Source: Alphaproteobacteria bacterium
GTDB lineage: Bacteria > Pseudomonadota > Alphaproteobacteria > Rhizobiales > Hyphomicrobiaceae
Direction: 5' to 3'
Length of the DNA: 64,000 bases
Assembly: GCA_019137195.1 (NCBI GenBank)
Contig: JAGVSR010000145.1
Span: 112,305 to 176,304 of the forward strand
Shown: positions 17,519 to 26,612 of the stretch, piece by piece
Numbering within the stretch: the stretch's first letter is position 1
Layout: each line of letters begins with the position of its first letter
Notes under the pieces: model-generated
Told to the model about the DNA's origin: nothing
What the model saw: only the letters and a program-made list of their open reading frames with translations
Database searches by the model: none
Position numbers and translations under genes: made by a program

Positions 17519-18142
17519 CTACTTCTTGTCGTCGAGCTTCGGAAACCCTGCCCGCATGTAGGCGACGATGTCCCAGATCTCGTCGCGGGTGAGGGTGTCG
17601 CGGAAGGCCGGCATCTCGCTCTCGAACTGCTTGCCGCCATCCGAGATGGCCCATAGCAGGTACTCGTCGACCGCGATCGGCTTCCTGATCATGTAGGCCA
17701 GGAGCGCGGGGGACGGCGTCAGCGCATTGGCCTGGTCGCCGCTGCCCATGCCGTTGGAGCCATGGCAGCGCGCGCATTCGGCGGCGTACTTGGCAGCGCC
17801 GCGGGCAATCATTTGAGGCGAGCGCTCGGCCGGAGCCTGAGCGCCCTCGTACTCCTTCGGCACGCCCATATGCACGAAGGTCGTGTGCCGGAGGAGGCGG
17901 ACCATCATGCCTTTTGGCATGCGGCCCGGGCCCCACAGCTCGCGCACCATCCATTCCGGCTGCCAGTAGTCGAAGCCCGGCGGCGCGGCGGAGGCCGGCT
18001 TGTCGTCGGCCCGCGCTGACGTAGAGAGGACCGTGCCGATGGTCCAGAGAACCGCGCCGGTCGCGAGAATGGCGAGCCCCAGCGAGATCCAGGAGACAGT
18101 CGAGCGGCCGAGCGCGGCAACGGAATCGGGCTTCTTCTGCAT
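17519..18142 (-). CDS. membrane-anchored c-type cytochrome
   Basis: 207 residues. One N-terminal helix (about 18-40) acts as signal anchor, and a single haem-binding CARCH motif (C123-H127) sits in a small class I cytochrome c domain. Candidate axial Met residues are in the EMPAF segment near residue 175. The soluble part should face the periplasm and carry electrons in respiration. About 80 residues between anchor and haem domain include a Trp-rich stretch (YWQPEWMVRELWG) of unknown role. The gene is convergent with maeB and no oxidase genes are nearby, so its partner is unknown. Confidence 0.88.
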   Translation of the reverse strand: MQKKPDSVAALGRSTVSWISLGLAILATGAVLWTIGTVLSTSARADDKPASAAPPGFDYWQPEWMVRELWGPGRMPKGMMVRLLRHTTFVHMGVPKEYEGAQAPAERSPQMIARGAAKYAAECARCHGSNGMGSGDQANALTPSPALLAYMIRKPIAVDEYLLWAISDGGKQFESEMPAFRDTLTRDEIWDIVAYMRAGFPKLDDKK

Positions 18143-18259
18143 GGGTGCTCCTCGCGGGGTGCTCTCTTCATTGTGCGCGGCCGCCCCACCGACCCCGCGC
18201 GCGATGTCTCCCTCTCACCTAGGCTTGCGGCCGTTTCGGGGCCTTGAGGGAGATCAGAC

Positions 18260-18288
18260 AAAAAGGCGCCTGCCTTCCGGCAGACGCC
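18260..18288 (-). terminator. intrinsic terminator after leuB
   Basis: On the minus strand GGCGTCTGCC pairs with GGCAGGCGCC (one G-U pair) around GGAA and is followed by five T, 26 bases after the leuB stop. Confidence 0.88.
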
Positions 18289-18313
18289 CGAAACGCTCGT
18301 TTGCCACCAAGGC

Positions 18314-19429
18314 CTAAGCCACCAGCTTCTGGAGCTCGTCGACGATGGCCTTGCCCATCTCGGAGGTGCCGACCTTCTGCATGCCGGCCTGCATGATGTC
18401 GCCGGTCCTGAGCCCCTTGGCCAGGACGGCGGCGATCGCGCCGTCGAGCATGTCGGCCTCTTTTCCCATGTCGAAGGAGTAGCGGAGCGCCATGCCGAAG
18501 CTGGCGATGGTGGCGATGGGGTTGGCGAGGCCTTTGCCGGCGATGTCGGGGGCAGAGCCGTGGACGGGCTCGTAGAGGGCCAAACGCTTGCCGGTCTTCG
18601 GGTCCGGCGCGCCGAGCGACGCCGATGGCAGCATGCCGAGCGAGCCCGTGGCCATGGCCGCCTCGTCAGACAGCACATCGCCGAACAGGTTGTCGGTGAC
18701 GATGACGTCGAACTGCTTCGGCTGGCGCACGAGCTGCATGGCGCAGTTGTCGGCGAGGATGTGCTCGAGGGTGACGTCGGGGGCGTAAGATTTGTGGACC
18801 TGGGTCACGACCTCCTTCCACAGCACGCCCGTCCTCATGACGTTGTGCTTCTCGGCCGAGTGAACCTTGTTGCCGCGCTTCCGCGCGAGGTCGAAGGCGA
18901 CCTTGGCGATGCGCTCGATCTCGTGGGTGGTGTAGAGCTGGGTATCGATGGCGCGCTTCTCGCCGTTCTCGAGCGTCACGATTTCCTTCGGCTCGCCGAA
19001 GTAGACACCGCCCGTCAACTCGCGCACGATCATAATGTCGAGGCCCTCGACCAGCTCGCGCTTCAGAGAGGAGGCGTCGGCCAGCGCCGGGTAGCAAATG
19101 GCGGGGCGCAGGTTGGCGAACAGGCCCATGTCCTTGCGGAGGCGCAGGAGCCCTGCCTCGGGGCGCACGGCGTAGGGGACGCCGGCCCACTTGGGACCGC
19201 CGACGGCGCCGAAGATGACGGCGTCCGACTTCATCGCCTTGGCCATGGCCTCGTCGGTGATGGCAACTCCGTGCTTGTCGTAAGCGGCGCCGCCGACCAG
19301 GTCCGACTGGCACGCGAACTTGGCCTTGTTGCTGTTCTTATTGAGAAAAGCGATGACGCGCTCGACCTCGGCCATGGTCTCGACGCCAATGCCGTCGCCG
19401 GGGAGCAGGAGAAGATTGAAGGTGGCCAT
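18314..19429 (-). CDS. leuB: 3-isopropylmalate dehydrogenase
   Basis: 371 residues of the isocitrate/isopropylmalate dehydrogenase family. It oxidises and decarboxylates 3-isopropylmalate in leucine synthesis, using NAD and a divalent metal. Visible landmarks are [11 protein letters not shown] at the N-terminus, the substrate arginines in [16 protein letters not shown], the metal-binding [14 protein letters not shown] and the NAD-binding [18 protein letters not shown]. No leuC or leuD is adjacent. It has its own terminator and a strong start context, so it is probably a single-gene transcript. Confidence 0.96.
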   Translation of the reverse strand: MATFNLLLLPGDGIGVETMAEVERVIAFLNKNSNKAKFACQSDLVGGAAYDKHGVAITDEAMAKAMKSDAVIFGAVGGPKWAGVPYAVRPEAGLLRLRKDMGLFANLRPAICYPALADASSLKRELVEGLDIMIVRELTGGVYFGEPKEIVTLENGEKRAIDTQLYTTHEIERIAKVAFDLARKRGNKVHSAEKHNVMRTGVLWKEVVTQVHKSYAPDVTLEHILADNCAMQLVRQPKQFDVIVTDNLFGDVLSDEAAMATGSLGMLPSASLGAPDPKTGKRLALYEPVHGSAPDIAGKGLANPIATIASFGMALRYSFDMGKEADMLDGAIAAVLAKGLRTGDIMQAGMQKVGTSEMGKAIVDELQKLVA

Positions 19430-19545
19430 GGGGTCGTTCCGTCCCTATTTTGATGCCTCGTGCATTGGGCGCCACTGCTAGCCGCACTCGCGACCGCGGG
19501 CAAGCGGGCCGGACGCGGCATGGTGCGCGGCGGAAGGACAAGCGC

Positions 19546-20571
19546 ATGACGAGATGCAGGCGCATGGCACGAGGCAGCCTCCTGGCTCAGGCGGGAGTTG
19601 CCGCAATGGCCGCTGCTCTTTCGGCCCCGGCGGTGGCCGAGGCGCCGAGGCTCTCGCTGCCGATCCGATGCGAGCCGGGCAAGACGTGCTTCGTCCAGAA
19701 CTATGTCGACGTCGATGCCGGTCCCGGGGCACAAGACTACACCTGCGGCAGTGCCACCTACGATGGGCACAAGGGCACCGACTTCCGCGTGCTCTCGGCC
19801 GCCGCGGCCCGGAGTGGCTTCGACGTGCTGGCTGCGGCGGACGGAATCGTGCGCGGGGTGCGCGACGGCGTCGACGACGCGTTCGTTACCAGCGACAACA
19901 AGGCCAACATCGCAGGGCGCGAGTGCGGCAACGGCGTCGTGCTCACGCACCCCGACGGCTGGGAGACGCAGTACTGCCACATGCTGAAGGGCAGCGTGAC
20001 CGTCAGGACCGGCGACCGCATCGCGCGCGGCCAGACGCTCGGCCGTGTCGGCTACTCGGGTCTCGTCGAGTTCGCCCACGTGCATCTCGAGGTGCGGCAC
20101 GACGGCAAGCCGGTCGATCCGTTCACCGGTAGATCCGCGACCGAGGCATGCATGCTCGAAGCCGCCAGCGGAACGGGTCTCTGGGCAGAGGAGGCAGCGC
20201 GCGCGTTCCCATACGCCACGGCCGAGATCCTCGGCGCCGGCTTCACGAGCGATCCGAACTCGACGGAGACACTCGAGACCGACGATGCGCTGCCGCAGCC
20301 AAGCGCCACCAGCGCCGCACTGATCCTCTATTTGCGGGCTGCAAACCTCAAGGCGGGCGACCGCGCCCGGCTCAAGGTCAGCGGACCGGACGGCGTGCTC
20401 GTGGAGCACACGACCGAGCCGATGCCGCGGACCAAGGCCACCTACCGTGCCTTCGGCGGCAAGAAGCTCAAGGCAGAGCGATGGCCTGCCGGAACCTATA
20501 CGGGCACGGCCGAGATCATCCGCGACGGAAAGGTGCTCGCGAGCCGAAGTGTAGAGCTGACGCTCGATTGA
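19546..20571 (+). CDS. secreted M23 (LytM) peptidase
   Basis: 341 residues. A signal peptide (about 1-30) precedes a lysostaphin-type zinc endopeptidase domain with H-x3-D (GHKGTDF), the catalytic His region QYCHM and the HVHLEV metal motif. After it comes a beta-rich C-terminal region of about 140 residues (from PSATSAALILYLR) that may bind a ligand or wall component. M23 enzymes cut peptide cross-links in peptidoglycan. The ATG at 19546 follows GGAAGGA at ideal distance and gives a proper signal peptide; an upstream ATG at 19450 does not. All metal ligands are present, so it should be active rather than an EnvC-like activator. Confidence 0.9.
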   Translation: MTRCRRMARGSLLAQAGVAAMAAALSAPAVAEAPRLSLPIRCEPGKTCFVQNYVDVDAGPGAQDYTCGSATYDGHKGTDFRVLSAAAARSGFDVLAAADGIVRGVRDGVDDAFVTSDNKANIAGRECGNGVVLTHPDGWETQYCHMLKGSVTVRTGDRIARGQTLGRVGYSGLVEFAHVHLEVRHDGKPVDPFTGRSATEACMLEAASGTGLWAEEAARAFPYATAEILGAGFTSDPNSTETLETDDALPQPSATSAALILYLRAANLKAGDRARLKVSGPDGVLVEHTTEPMPRTKATYRAFGGKKLKAERWPAGTYTGTAEIIRDGKVLASRSVELTLD

Positions 20572-20697
20572 GGGCGGCGAGCGGGGGCGTTCCGGAGTGT
20601 CGCCTCGTTCGGCCAGGAATGGGCGCCTGCCACGCCCGGCTCACTCGTGCCGCGACGCGACATTGGGATCGCCGCGGTGCGGCCTTGGAATCGATAC

Positions 20698-21306
20698 TCA
20701 CCCCAACCACGGCAACGAAAAGAGGAGTGCAAAGCCGTTGAAGGTGAGGAGGGCGCCTGCTGCGCCGAGGGCCATGCTGACGGCGACGAGCGTCGAGCCC
20801 GAGGTAATGATAGCGACGGAGGCCAGCACAATCGCAATCTGAAGGAAGGCCTGGCCATAGTCGAAATAGGGGTCGCGGCGCAGAGCGACGTCGCGCGCCG
20901 CCTCGAATGCCTTGCCCTTCTCGAACAGCTGGTCGAGGCCCTCGCGCTGGTCCTCCGGCTTGTCGGGGTCTTTCGTCAGCGCCTCGTCCTGCTTCTTGTA
21001 GGCCGCGATCCTGGCCTCGATCGACTGGCGGGCCTCGGCCGGCATTGCCGGAATGGCCGAAAGCAGCGCCTCGAACTCGTCGGCCTGGAGGCGTACCATC
21101 TGGCGCCGGGCGTTCTTGGCCTGGAAGAAGGACCAAGTATTGGCGGCGTCGAGGTTCGCCTTGGCGGCATCCTCGGCGGCATTGCCGGCACCCATGCCAC
21201 AAACGGCGAGCAACACTGCGAGGATCGCGATATAGACGCCGATCCAGCGCTCGCGCTCGCGGTCGTTTTCAGCCTCGGCCATGGCCTTCAGCCTATCCCA
21301 TGCCAT
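20698..21306 (-). CDS. DUF4337-family membrane protein
   Basis: 202 residues with one N-terminal membrane helix (IGVYIAILAVLLAVCGMGAG), a soluble helical middle of about 120 residues and two C-terminal helices (AFLQIAIVLASVAIITSG and TLVAVSMALGAAGALLTF). This matches DUF4337 proteins of proteobacteria, which have no known function. The ATG at 21306 overlaps the end of gpmA by 14 bases, so it is probably translated from the dapB-gpmA message. Confidence 0.75.
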   Translation of the reverse strand: MAWDRLKAMAEAENDRERERWIGVYIAILAVLLAVCGMGAGNAAEDAAKANLDAANTWSFFQAKNARRQMVRLQADEFEALLSAIPAMPAEARQSIEARIAAYKKQDEALTKDPDKPEDQREGLDQLFEKGKAFEAARDVALRRDPYFDYGQAFLQIAIVLASVAIITSGSTLVAVSMALGAAGALLTFNGFALLFSLPWLG

Positions 21307-21976
21307 CGTCACGTCCGTCCGATGGAACGAGATCGCGGCGGCCCTCGACCTCACCCGTTTGCGACATCCTGTAGACGATGGGGGCCGCAGTCGCCAGCTC
21401 GCGGCGCAGGATCTCCTCGCCGGTCAAGTGCTCGATGTGCATGATGAGGGCACGCAGCGAGTTGCCGTGGGCGACGATGATGACGTTCTTGCCGGCCTCG
21501 ATATAGGGCTTCACGTGCGCCTGGTAGTAGGGAATGACGCGGGCGGCGGTGTCCTTCAGGCTCTCGCCGCCGGGCGGGGGGATGTCATAGCTGCGCCGCC
21601 AGATGTGGACCAGGTCCTCGCCAAAGCGCTTCTTCGCCTCGTCCTTGTCGAGACCCGAGAGCGAGCCGTAGTCGCGCTCGTTCAGCGCCTTGTCCTTGAA
21701 ACGCGGAACGGCGTCCTGGTTCAACTCCGAAAGAATGATCTCAAGGGTATTCTGCGCGCGGCGCAGCATGCTGGTGAATGCGACTTCGAACTTGATCCTC
21801 TCGTCACGAAGCACGCGGCCGGCCCAGCGCGCCTCGATGAGACCCTTGTCCGTGAGATCGGGATCGCGCCAGCCCGTGAACAGGTTCTTCTTGTTCCACT
21901 CGCTCTGGCCGTGGCGCACGAGAACGAGTGTCGACGTCATCTGAGAAACCCGTTGCGTTCGTTGCATTGTCGACAT
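21293..21976 (-). CDS. gpmA: 2,3-bisphosphoglycerate-dependent phosphoglycerate mutase
   Basis: Interconverts 2- and 3-phosphoglycerate in glycolysis and gluconeogenesis. The phospho-histidine is in LVRHGQSEWN and the second catalytic His in VAHGNSLRALIMHIE; the ERDYGSLSGLDK loop is also conserved. The ATG at 21976 lies 9 bases after the dapB stop with GAGGG overlapping that stop; the ATG at 21940 matches the usual family N-terminus (TSTLVLVRHG) but has a weaker ribosome site. dapB-gpmA is a common rhizobial gene order. Confidence 0.93.
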   Translation of the reverse strand: MSTMQRTQRVSQMTSTLVLVRHGQSEWNKKNLFTGWRDPDLTDKGLIEARWAGRVLRDERIKFEVAFTSMLRRAQNTLEIILSELNQDAVPRFKDKALNERDYGSLSGLDKDEAKKRFGEDLVHIWRRSYDIPPPGGESLKDTAARVIPYYQAHVKPYIEAGKNVIIVAHGNSLRALIMHIEHLTGEEILRRELATAAPIVYRMSQTGEVEGRRDLVPSDGRDDGMG

Positions 21977-21985
21977 CTCGTGCCC

Positions 21986-22792
21986 TCACAGCCCAAGGAC
22001 GTCCGTCATGGCAAACAGTCCTGGCCCTCTGCCGCGGCCCCACAACGCGGCCTTGACCGCCCCTCTGGCAAAAATACTCCGATCGGCAGCCATGTGCTTG
22101 ATCTCGATCCTCTCGCCCTCGCTCGCGAAAATGACCGTGTGCTCGCCGACGACGCTGCCGCCGCGGAGCGTCGCAAAGCCAATGTCGCCGCGCCGCCGCG
22201 GACCGGTGTGGCCGTCGCGCGTGCGCTGGCTGTGTGACGCAAGATCGATGCCGCGGCCTTCGGCCGCCGCTTGGCCGAGCATCAGCGCAGTGCCGGACGG
22301 CGCGTCGACCTTTCTATTGTGGTGCATCTCGAGCACCTCGACATCATAGTCGGCGTCGAGGGCCGCGGCGACCTTTCTCGTGATGGCGAGCAGGAGGTTT
22401 ACGCCGAGGCTCATATTGCCCGCCTTGACGATCGTCGCACGGCGCGCCGCCTCGGCGATGGCGGCCTCGTCGGTGGCAGACAGCCCCGTAGTGCCGATGA
22501 CATGCACCTTGCCGGCGTCGGCCATAAGACGGGCGAACTCGACCGTTGCACGCGGAGCGGTGAAATCGATGATGGCATCGGCGGCGGCGATCACAGCGCC
22601 GACGTCGGTCGTGGTCCTGACGCCGAGCTCGCCCAGACCTGCGAGGGTTCCGAGATCGGCGCCGATGGCGGGCGAACCGGCCGGCTCCGTGCCGCCGACC
22701 AGCACGCATCGTCCGGTCCCATGGACCGCGCGCACGAGCTCGCGGCCCATACGGCCAGCCGCACCCATGACTGCTATTCTCACGTCACTCAA
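21986..22792 (-). CDS. dapB: 4-hydroxy-tetrahydrodipicolinate reductase
   Basis: 268 residues. Reduces hydroxy-tetrahydrodipicolinate with NAD(P)H on the lysine and diaminopimelate pathway, which also feeds peptidoglycan. An N-terminal Rossmann motif (VMGAAGRMGRE) is followed by the family signature HHNRKVDAPSGTA with the catalytic His pair and Lys. The preferred start is the TTG at 22792, with GGAG nine bases upstream and a normal family length; an in-frame start at 22831 would add 13 residues. Confidence 0.94.
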   Translation of the reverse strand: MSDVRIAVMGAAGRMGRELVRAVHGTGRCVLVGGTEPAGSPAIGADLGTLAGLGELGVRTTTDVGAVIAAADAIIDFTAPRATVEFARLMADAGKVHVIGTTGLSATDEAAIAEAARRATIVKAGNMSLGVNLLLAITRKVAAALDADYDVEVLEMHHNRKVDAPSGTALMLGQAAAEGRGIDLASHSQRTRDGHTGPRRRGDIGFATLRGGSVVGEHTVIFASEGERIEIKHMAADRSIFARGAVKAALWGRGRGPGLFAMTDVLGL

Positions 22793-22882
22793 TGCGGTCG
22801 CTCCGGATCGAGATGGCCGGGGGTATAGCAACCGGCGGCCACGGCTGGAAATGCGGCAGACCTGTCGTGCGCCGAGTTGTCG

Positions 22883-23419
22883 TCAGGATTTTTTGGCGGC
22901 GAACCGCGCCATGGCGTCCCGAATCAGGCGCTTGGCTTCCTCGGCGTTGCCCCAGTGGTGGATCTTGACCCATTTGCCGGGTTCCAAGTCCTTGTAATGG
23001 GCGAAGAAATGCTCGACCTGCTTCCACGTGATGCCGGGCAGATCGTCATAGTTGACGACCTTGTCGTAGCGCTTGGTGAGCTTCGAGCTCGGAACGGCGA
23101 TGACTTTCTCGTCGCCGCCGCCGTCATCCTCCATGACGAGCACACCGATCGGACGGCAGTTGATGATGGCACCCGGAATGATGGCGCGCGTGTTGCAGAC
23201 GAGGACGTCGATCGGATCGCCGTCGGCAGAGAGGGTGTGGGGAACGAAGCCGTAGTTCCCGGGGTAGCGCATCGGCGTGTAAAGGAAGCGATCGACGACG
23301 AGTGTCCCCGACGCCTTATCCATCTCGTACTTGATCGGCTCGCCGCCGACCGGCACCTCGACGATGACGTTGATGTCGTCCGGCGGGTTGTTGCCGACCG
23401 GAATGGCCTCCAAGCGCAT
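22883..23419 (-). CDS. ppa: inorganic pyrophosphatase (family I)
   Basis: 178 residues. Hydrolyses pyrophosphate to phosphate, pulling biosynthetic reactions forward; cytoplasmic and Mg-dependent. The family I signature DGDPID with three metal-binding aspartates is present, as are KYEMDKASG and [11 protein letters not shown]. The ATG at 23419 has a strong GAGGGAG ribosome site. It is followed on the same strand by dapB after 90 bases without a visible terminator. Confidence 0.96.
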   Translation of the reverse strand: MRLEAIPVGNNPPDDINVIVEVPVGGEPIKYEMDKASGTLVVDRFLYTPMRYPGNYGFVPHTLSADGDPIDVLVCNTRAIIPGAIINCRPIGVLVMEDDGGGDEKVIAVPSSKLTKRYDKVVNYDDLPGITWKQVEHFFAHYKDLEPGKWVKIHHWGNAEEAKRLIRDAMARFAAKKS

Positions 23420-23587
23420 TCTTGTGCTCCCTCGTGCTGGTGCTCGTCCGTGTTGCTGCCACATGGCACATGGAGGCGGTATGCGCACCCCCCATTTTCG
23501 GACAAAGCTCACCCTGCGATGCAAGGCTGCGGTTGCAAATGGCCGCAGACGCGAGGCGCCGCCAGCCTCGGACCTCGAGGTGGGTCG

Positions 23588-24097
23588 TCAGTCCCAGGTG
23601 AAGGCGATTTTCTCGAGACGGGTCTTGCCGAAGCGCTCGAAGGTGCTGGAGACCGGGCGGCCACCGCGGCGCCAATAGAAATCGGTCGCGGTTGTATTGG
23701 CCGCCAGTGCCCAGACGACGAGCCCCTTCAGCTTGCGCTGGTCGAGGCGATGGCGGCAGGCCTCGAACATCAGCTCACCGAGGCCGAGGCCCTGATACGA
23801 GGGAACCAGGTAGATCTCGAAAATCTCGCCCTGCTGGGACGTTTGTGCCCGGCTCGATCCGAGCGTTGCGTAGCCGACGGGAGCACCCTCGGCCTCGAGC
23901 ACAATCAGATCGGCGCCGCCGCGTGCCGCGGTACGCCACCACTCGGGCCCACGCTTCCTGATGAGAGTCTCGAGATGTAGATGCGGAATGATGCCGGCAT
24001 AGGCATGCTGCCAGGACTGGCGAAACACGTCGGCCAACGCCTTAGCGTCGGTCGGCCGGCCCTTCCTCACCGCGATACTCGTACTCGACTGCAACAT
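23588..24097 (-). CDS. GNAT-family N-acetyltransferase
   Basis: 169 residues with the GNAT fold. The acetyl-CoA phosphate-binding loop is VPSYQGLGLGELM, and the GEIFEIYLVP strand precedes it. The substrate is not predictable; the family covers ribosomal proteins, antibiotics and small amines. The ATG at 24097 is chosen because an earlier in-frame start adds 30 Cys-rich, non-conserved residues; the ribosome site is weak. It lies downstream of the phasin gene but is separated from it by a terminator. Confidence 0.83.
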   Translation of the reverse strand: MLQSSTSIAVRKGRPTDAKALADVFRQSWQHAYAGIIPHLHLETLIRKRGPEWWRTAARGGADLIVLEAEGAPVGYATLGSSRAQTSQQGEIFEIYLVPSYQGLGLGELMFEACRHRLDQRKLKGLVVWALAANTTATDFYWRRGGRPVSSTFERFGKTRLEKIAFTWD

Positions 24098-24202
24098 GCA
24101 GCCAACTATAGACCGGCAAATGCTCGCTTGCGAACCGTCAATTTGCGTTTGGCAAACAAAAAGGCCGATGCATCGGCAAGGCGGCAACGCTGCGGGCCGA
24201 AG

Positions 24203-24236
24203 AAAAACGAAACGCCCGCGCGATCACCGCGGGCGT
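24203..24236 (-). terminator. intrinsic terminator after the phasin gene
   Basis: The minus strand has ACGCCCGCG and CGCGGGCGT arms around a short loop, followed by TTCGTTTTTC, about 50 bases after the phasin stop. Confidence 0.85.
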
Positions 24237-24287
24237 CTCGCAATGCAAGATCGATCCTTGCCTCAGGATGGCAGAGATCTATCGATC

Positions 24288-24743
24288 TCAGCCGGCCTTC
24301 TTCATCTGCTCGAAGGCCTTGGTCGCAGCCGAGTTCACAGTCTCGAAGGTCTGCTGAGCAACCTTGGCCGAGAGCTCGAACAGCTCCTTCGTCTGAGCGC
24401 CGGCGACAGCCATCTGCTGCTGCACGAAGTTGGTCTGGAGGCGGACCGCCTCGGGAATGGTCTTGGCGCGGGCAATGGCCTGGGCAGCGTCGAAGACGGC
24501 CTCGGTGTTGATCTCGGTGTTGCGGAGAACCTTCTCGCCGATCGTCTTGGCGCCGGCATGGGCAGCGACCATCACGTCCTCGATCACCTTCACGCCGTCC
24601 TTGGTGGCGGAGTTGAGCTTCGCGTAGGCCTCGCGCGTCTTGGTGACGCCTTCCTCGGCCATGGCCTGCACGTTCTCGGGGATGCGGGCGTCCTTGGCGG
24701 CGGCGAACATGTCCTGGGCCTGGCGGGTGAACTGGTCGGTCAT
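24288..24743 (-). CDS. phasin family protein
   Basis: 151 residues, almost all amphipathic helix, matching the Phasin_2 family (FVQQQMAVAGAQTKELFELSAKVAQQTFETV segment). Phasins coat polyhydroxybutyrate granules and control their size and number, suggesting the organism stores PHB. An AGAGGAA ribosome site precedes the ATG and a terminator follows. A PhaR-type box lies 124 bases upstream, consistent with repression until granules form. A phasin-like protein with another role is possible, since no PHB synthesis genes are in the window. Confidence 0.88.
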   Translation of the reverse strand: MTDQFTRQAQDMFAAAKDARIPENVQAMAEEGVTKTREAYAKLNSATKDGVKVIEDVMVAAHAGAKTIGEKVLRNTEINTEAVFDAAQAIARAKTIPEAVRLQTNFVQQQMAVAGAQTKELFELSAKVAQQTFETVNSAATKAFEQMKKAG

Positions 24744-24866
24744 TGGGATTCCTCTATCATTCAGCGGCGCTTCGGCCGCTTTGAAAACTGGACGGTGGCG
24801 GGAAGCTCGGCACGGGCGGAAGGAGTACGTACCGCTCTGTCGATGCCTCGTTTTATAGCAGACAAT

Positions 24867-24878
24867 TTGTGCGGCGCA
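24867..24878 (-). promoter_or_regulatory. candidate PhaR-type operator upstream of the phasin gene
   Basis: The minus strand reads TGCGCCGCACAA, which fits the TGCRNYGCASMA-type motif I recall for rhizobial PhaR targets (from memory, not checked). It lies in an A/T-rich stretch about 120 bases before the phasin ATG, where a promoter should be. The rest of the 322-base gap to the helicase gene (24744-25065) shows no gene. Confidence 0.45.
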
Positions 24879-25065
24879 ATAAAAAAGTTGTCGCAGCGCA
24901 CTCTGGTCCACAAGCGACCTCTATTGCTCAAATTACGACGAAATTGCTGCCGAAGCGGTGCTAGTCTTCGACTAAAGTACTGCTGTGCGTTCGCGCACGA
25001 ACGAGCGTTCGTTTTCGCAAGTGCGAAATAAAATCCGAAGAACAGACCCTTAGGAGCGCTCTCCG

Positions 25066-26538
25066 TCACAACGAAGGGAACAGGTCCCGATAGCCCAAGG
25101 CGGAGCGGTCGAACAGGATGTCCGCTGGCTTCAGGGGGCGCGCGAGGGCCAGGCCGTCGAGTGAGCGGCACCGCGACAAAGCGACATAGGCCTGGCCGTG
25201 GGCGAAGGTGCCCCTGCCGAGGTCGATATAGACCTTGTCGAGGGTCAGGCCCTGGGCCTTGTGGATCGTGAGCGCCCAGGCGAGGCGGACCGGGAACTGC
25301 TTGAACGTGCCGGCGACCGTCTCGACGATCTTCTCCTGGGCTTTGTCGTAGGCGTAGCGCCGACTCTCCCAGGCGACGGGCTCGATCTCGTGCTCCTTGC
25401 CGCCGATATCGATCCAAACCTGTTTGTCGGTAAGCCGCGAGATGCGGGCAATGGTGCCGTTGACCCAGCGCTTGTCGGGGTCGTTGCGCAGCATGATGAC
25501 TTTGGCGCCCTGCTTCAGGGGCAGCGCAGTGTCGGTCGGGAACGCGGTCTGACTGAACTCGCCGGTGACGCTCGCGGCATAGGTGTGGGGCCGACCGGGG
25601 AGCGCATCGAGGTAGGCCATATTGATCCGAAGCGCGGCGGCGTTGGTCGGCGTCAGGATCACGTAGGGGTCACCCTCGCCCAGCGTGCGCACCGGATGCA
25701 CACGCTCGTTCAGGAGCACGAGGTCCTCCTCGCTCGGCTCCCCGTCGCGGATGTGGTTCAGAACCTCGACGAGAGCCTCGTCGCTCTGCCGGAACACCTG
25801 GCCGAGCTCGATCAGTGTGGTGCCGGCACCCTCGCGCAGGGCCGACAGGGAGAAAAAGAACGGCCCGCCGAACTGGCTCTCGAGGTGCTCGGCGACCTCG
25901 GCCTCCTGCACGACAGGCGGCAACTGGTGAAGATCACCGAACAGAACAAGCCGCACGCCGCCGAAGGGCTCGCGGGCACGGCCCCGGTTGACGCGCAACG
26001 ACTGATCGATGGCCCACATCAGGTCCGAGCGCACCATCGACACCTCATCGATGACGAGGAGCTTCAGCTTCCTCATGAGACCGCCGTTGCGGCTCCGCCT
26101 GATGTCCTCGGGCCGGATCAGCTTCGGCGGCAGGCCGAAGAAGGAATGAATGGTCTGGCCGCCGACGTTGACGGCAGCGAGCCCGGTCGGCGCCAGGACG
26201 ACGTGCTCAGCCGGAACAATGCTGCGAAGCGCACGCAGTAGCGTCGACTTGCCGGTGCCGGCGCGCCCGGTGACGAAGAGGTGTCCCTGGCCCGCGCGCA
26301 AGAACTCGGCCGTGGCCTCGTACTCGGGCGTCGGGGTGATGCCTGGCGGCCAAGCGGTCGTGCTGACGGCGTGCCGGTCGGTCGCCTTCGTCAGCGCCGC
26401 CTCGGCGTTCTCGATCAGATCCGCGGCCAACGGCGCTTCCTCGTTCGGGTGAATCGTGCCGACTGGATAGGAGGAGGCAGGAGCCGAGTCAAAGATTGCA
26501 TCAGCATCCGGCGTGGTAAGGACCGCGCCATGGCACAT
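25066..26538 (-). CDS. Pif1-like superfamily 1B DNA helicase
   Basis: 490 residues. The Walker A loop GRAGTGKST (91-99), Walker B LVIDEVSM, motif III FGDLHQLPPV, and the late motifs TIHKAQGLTL and AYVALSRCRS are all in order and typical of Pif1/RecD-type 5'-3' helicases. No nuclease domain is attached. The first about 70 residues are not conserved and the true start may be further in, for example shortly before the TPEYEATAEFL segment. It is divergent from the DnaJ-domain gene. Likely a genome-maintenance helicase; partners are not visible. Confidence 0.9.
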   Translation of the reverse strand: MCHGAVLTTPDADAIFDSAPASSYPVGTIHPNEEAPLAADLIENAEAALTKATDRHAVSTTAWPPGITPTPEYEATAEFLRAGQGHLFVTGRAGTGKSTLLRALRSIVPAEHVVLAPTGLAAVNVGGQTIHSFFGLPPKLIRPEDIRRSRNGGLMRKLKLLVIDEVSMVRSDLMWAIDQSLRVNRGRAREPFGGVRLVLFGDLHQLPPVVQEAEVAEHLESQFGGPFFFSLSALREGAGTTLIELGQVFRQSDEALVEVLNHIRDGEPSEEDLVLLNERVHPVRTLGEGDPYVILTPTNAAALRINMAYLDALPGRPHTYAASVTGEFSQTAFPTDTALPLKQGAKVIMLRNDPDKRWVNGTIARISRLTDKQVWIDIGGKEHEIEPVAWESRRYAYDKAQEKIVETVAGTFKQFPVRLAWALTIHKAQGLTLDKVYIDLGRGTFAHGQAYVALSRCRSLDGLALARPLKPADILFDRSALGYRDLFPSL

Positions 26539-26612
26539 CGTTTGCTCGGCGATCGCCGACTGGCCGGCCTGCGGCCGGGATTGGTACAGGCGGAACCCGC
26601 GAGCGAGGCCCC

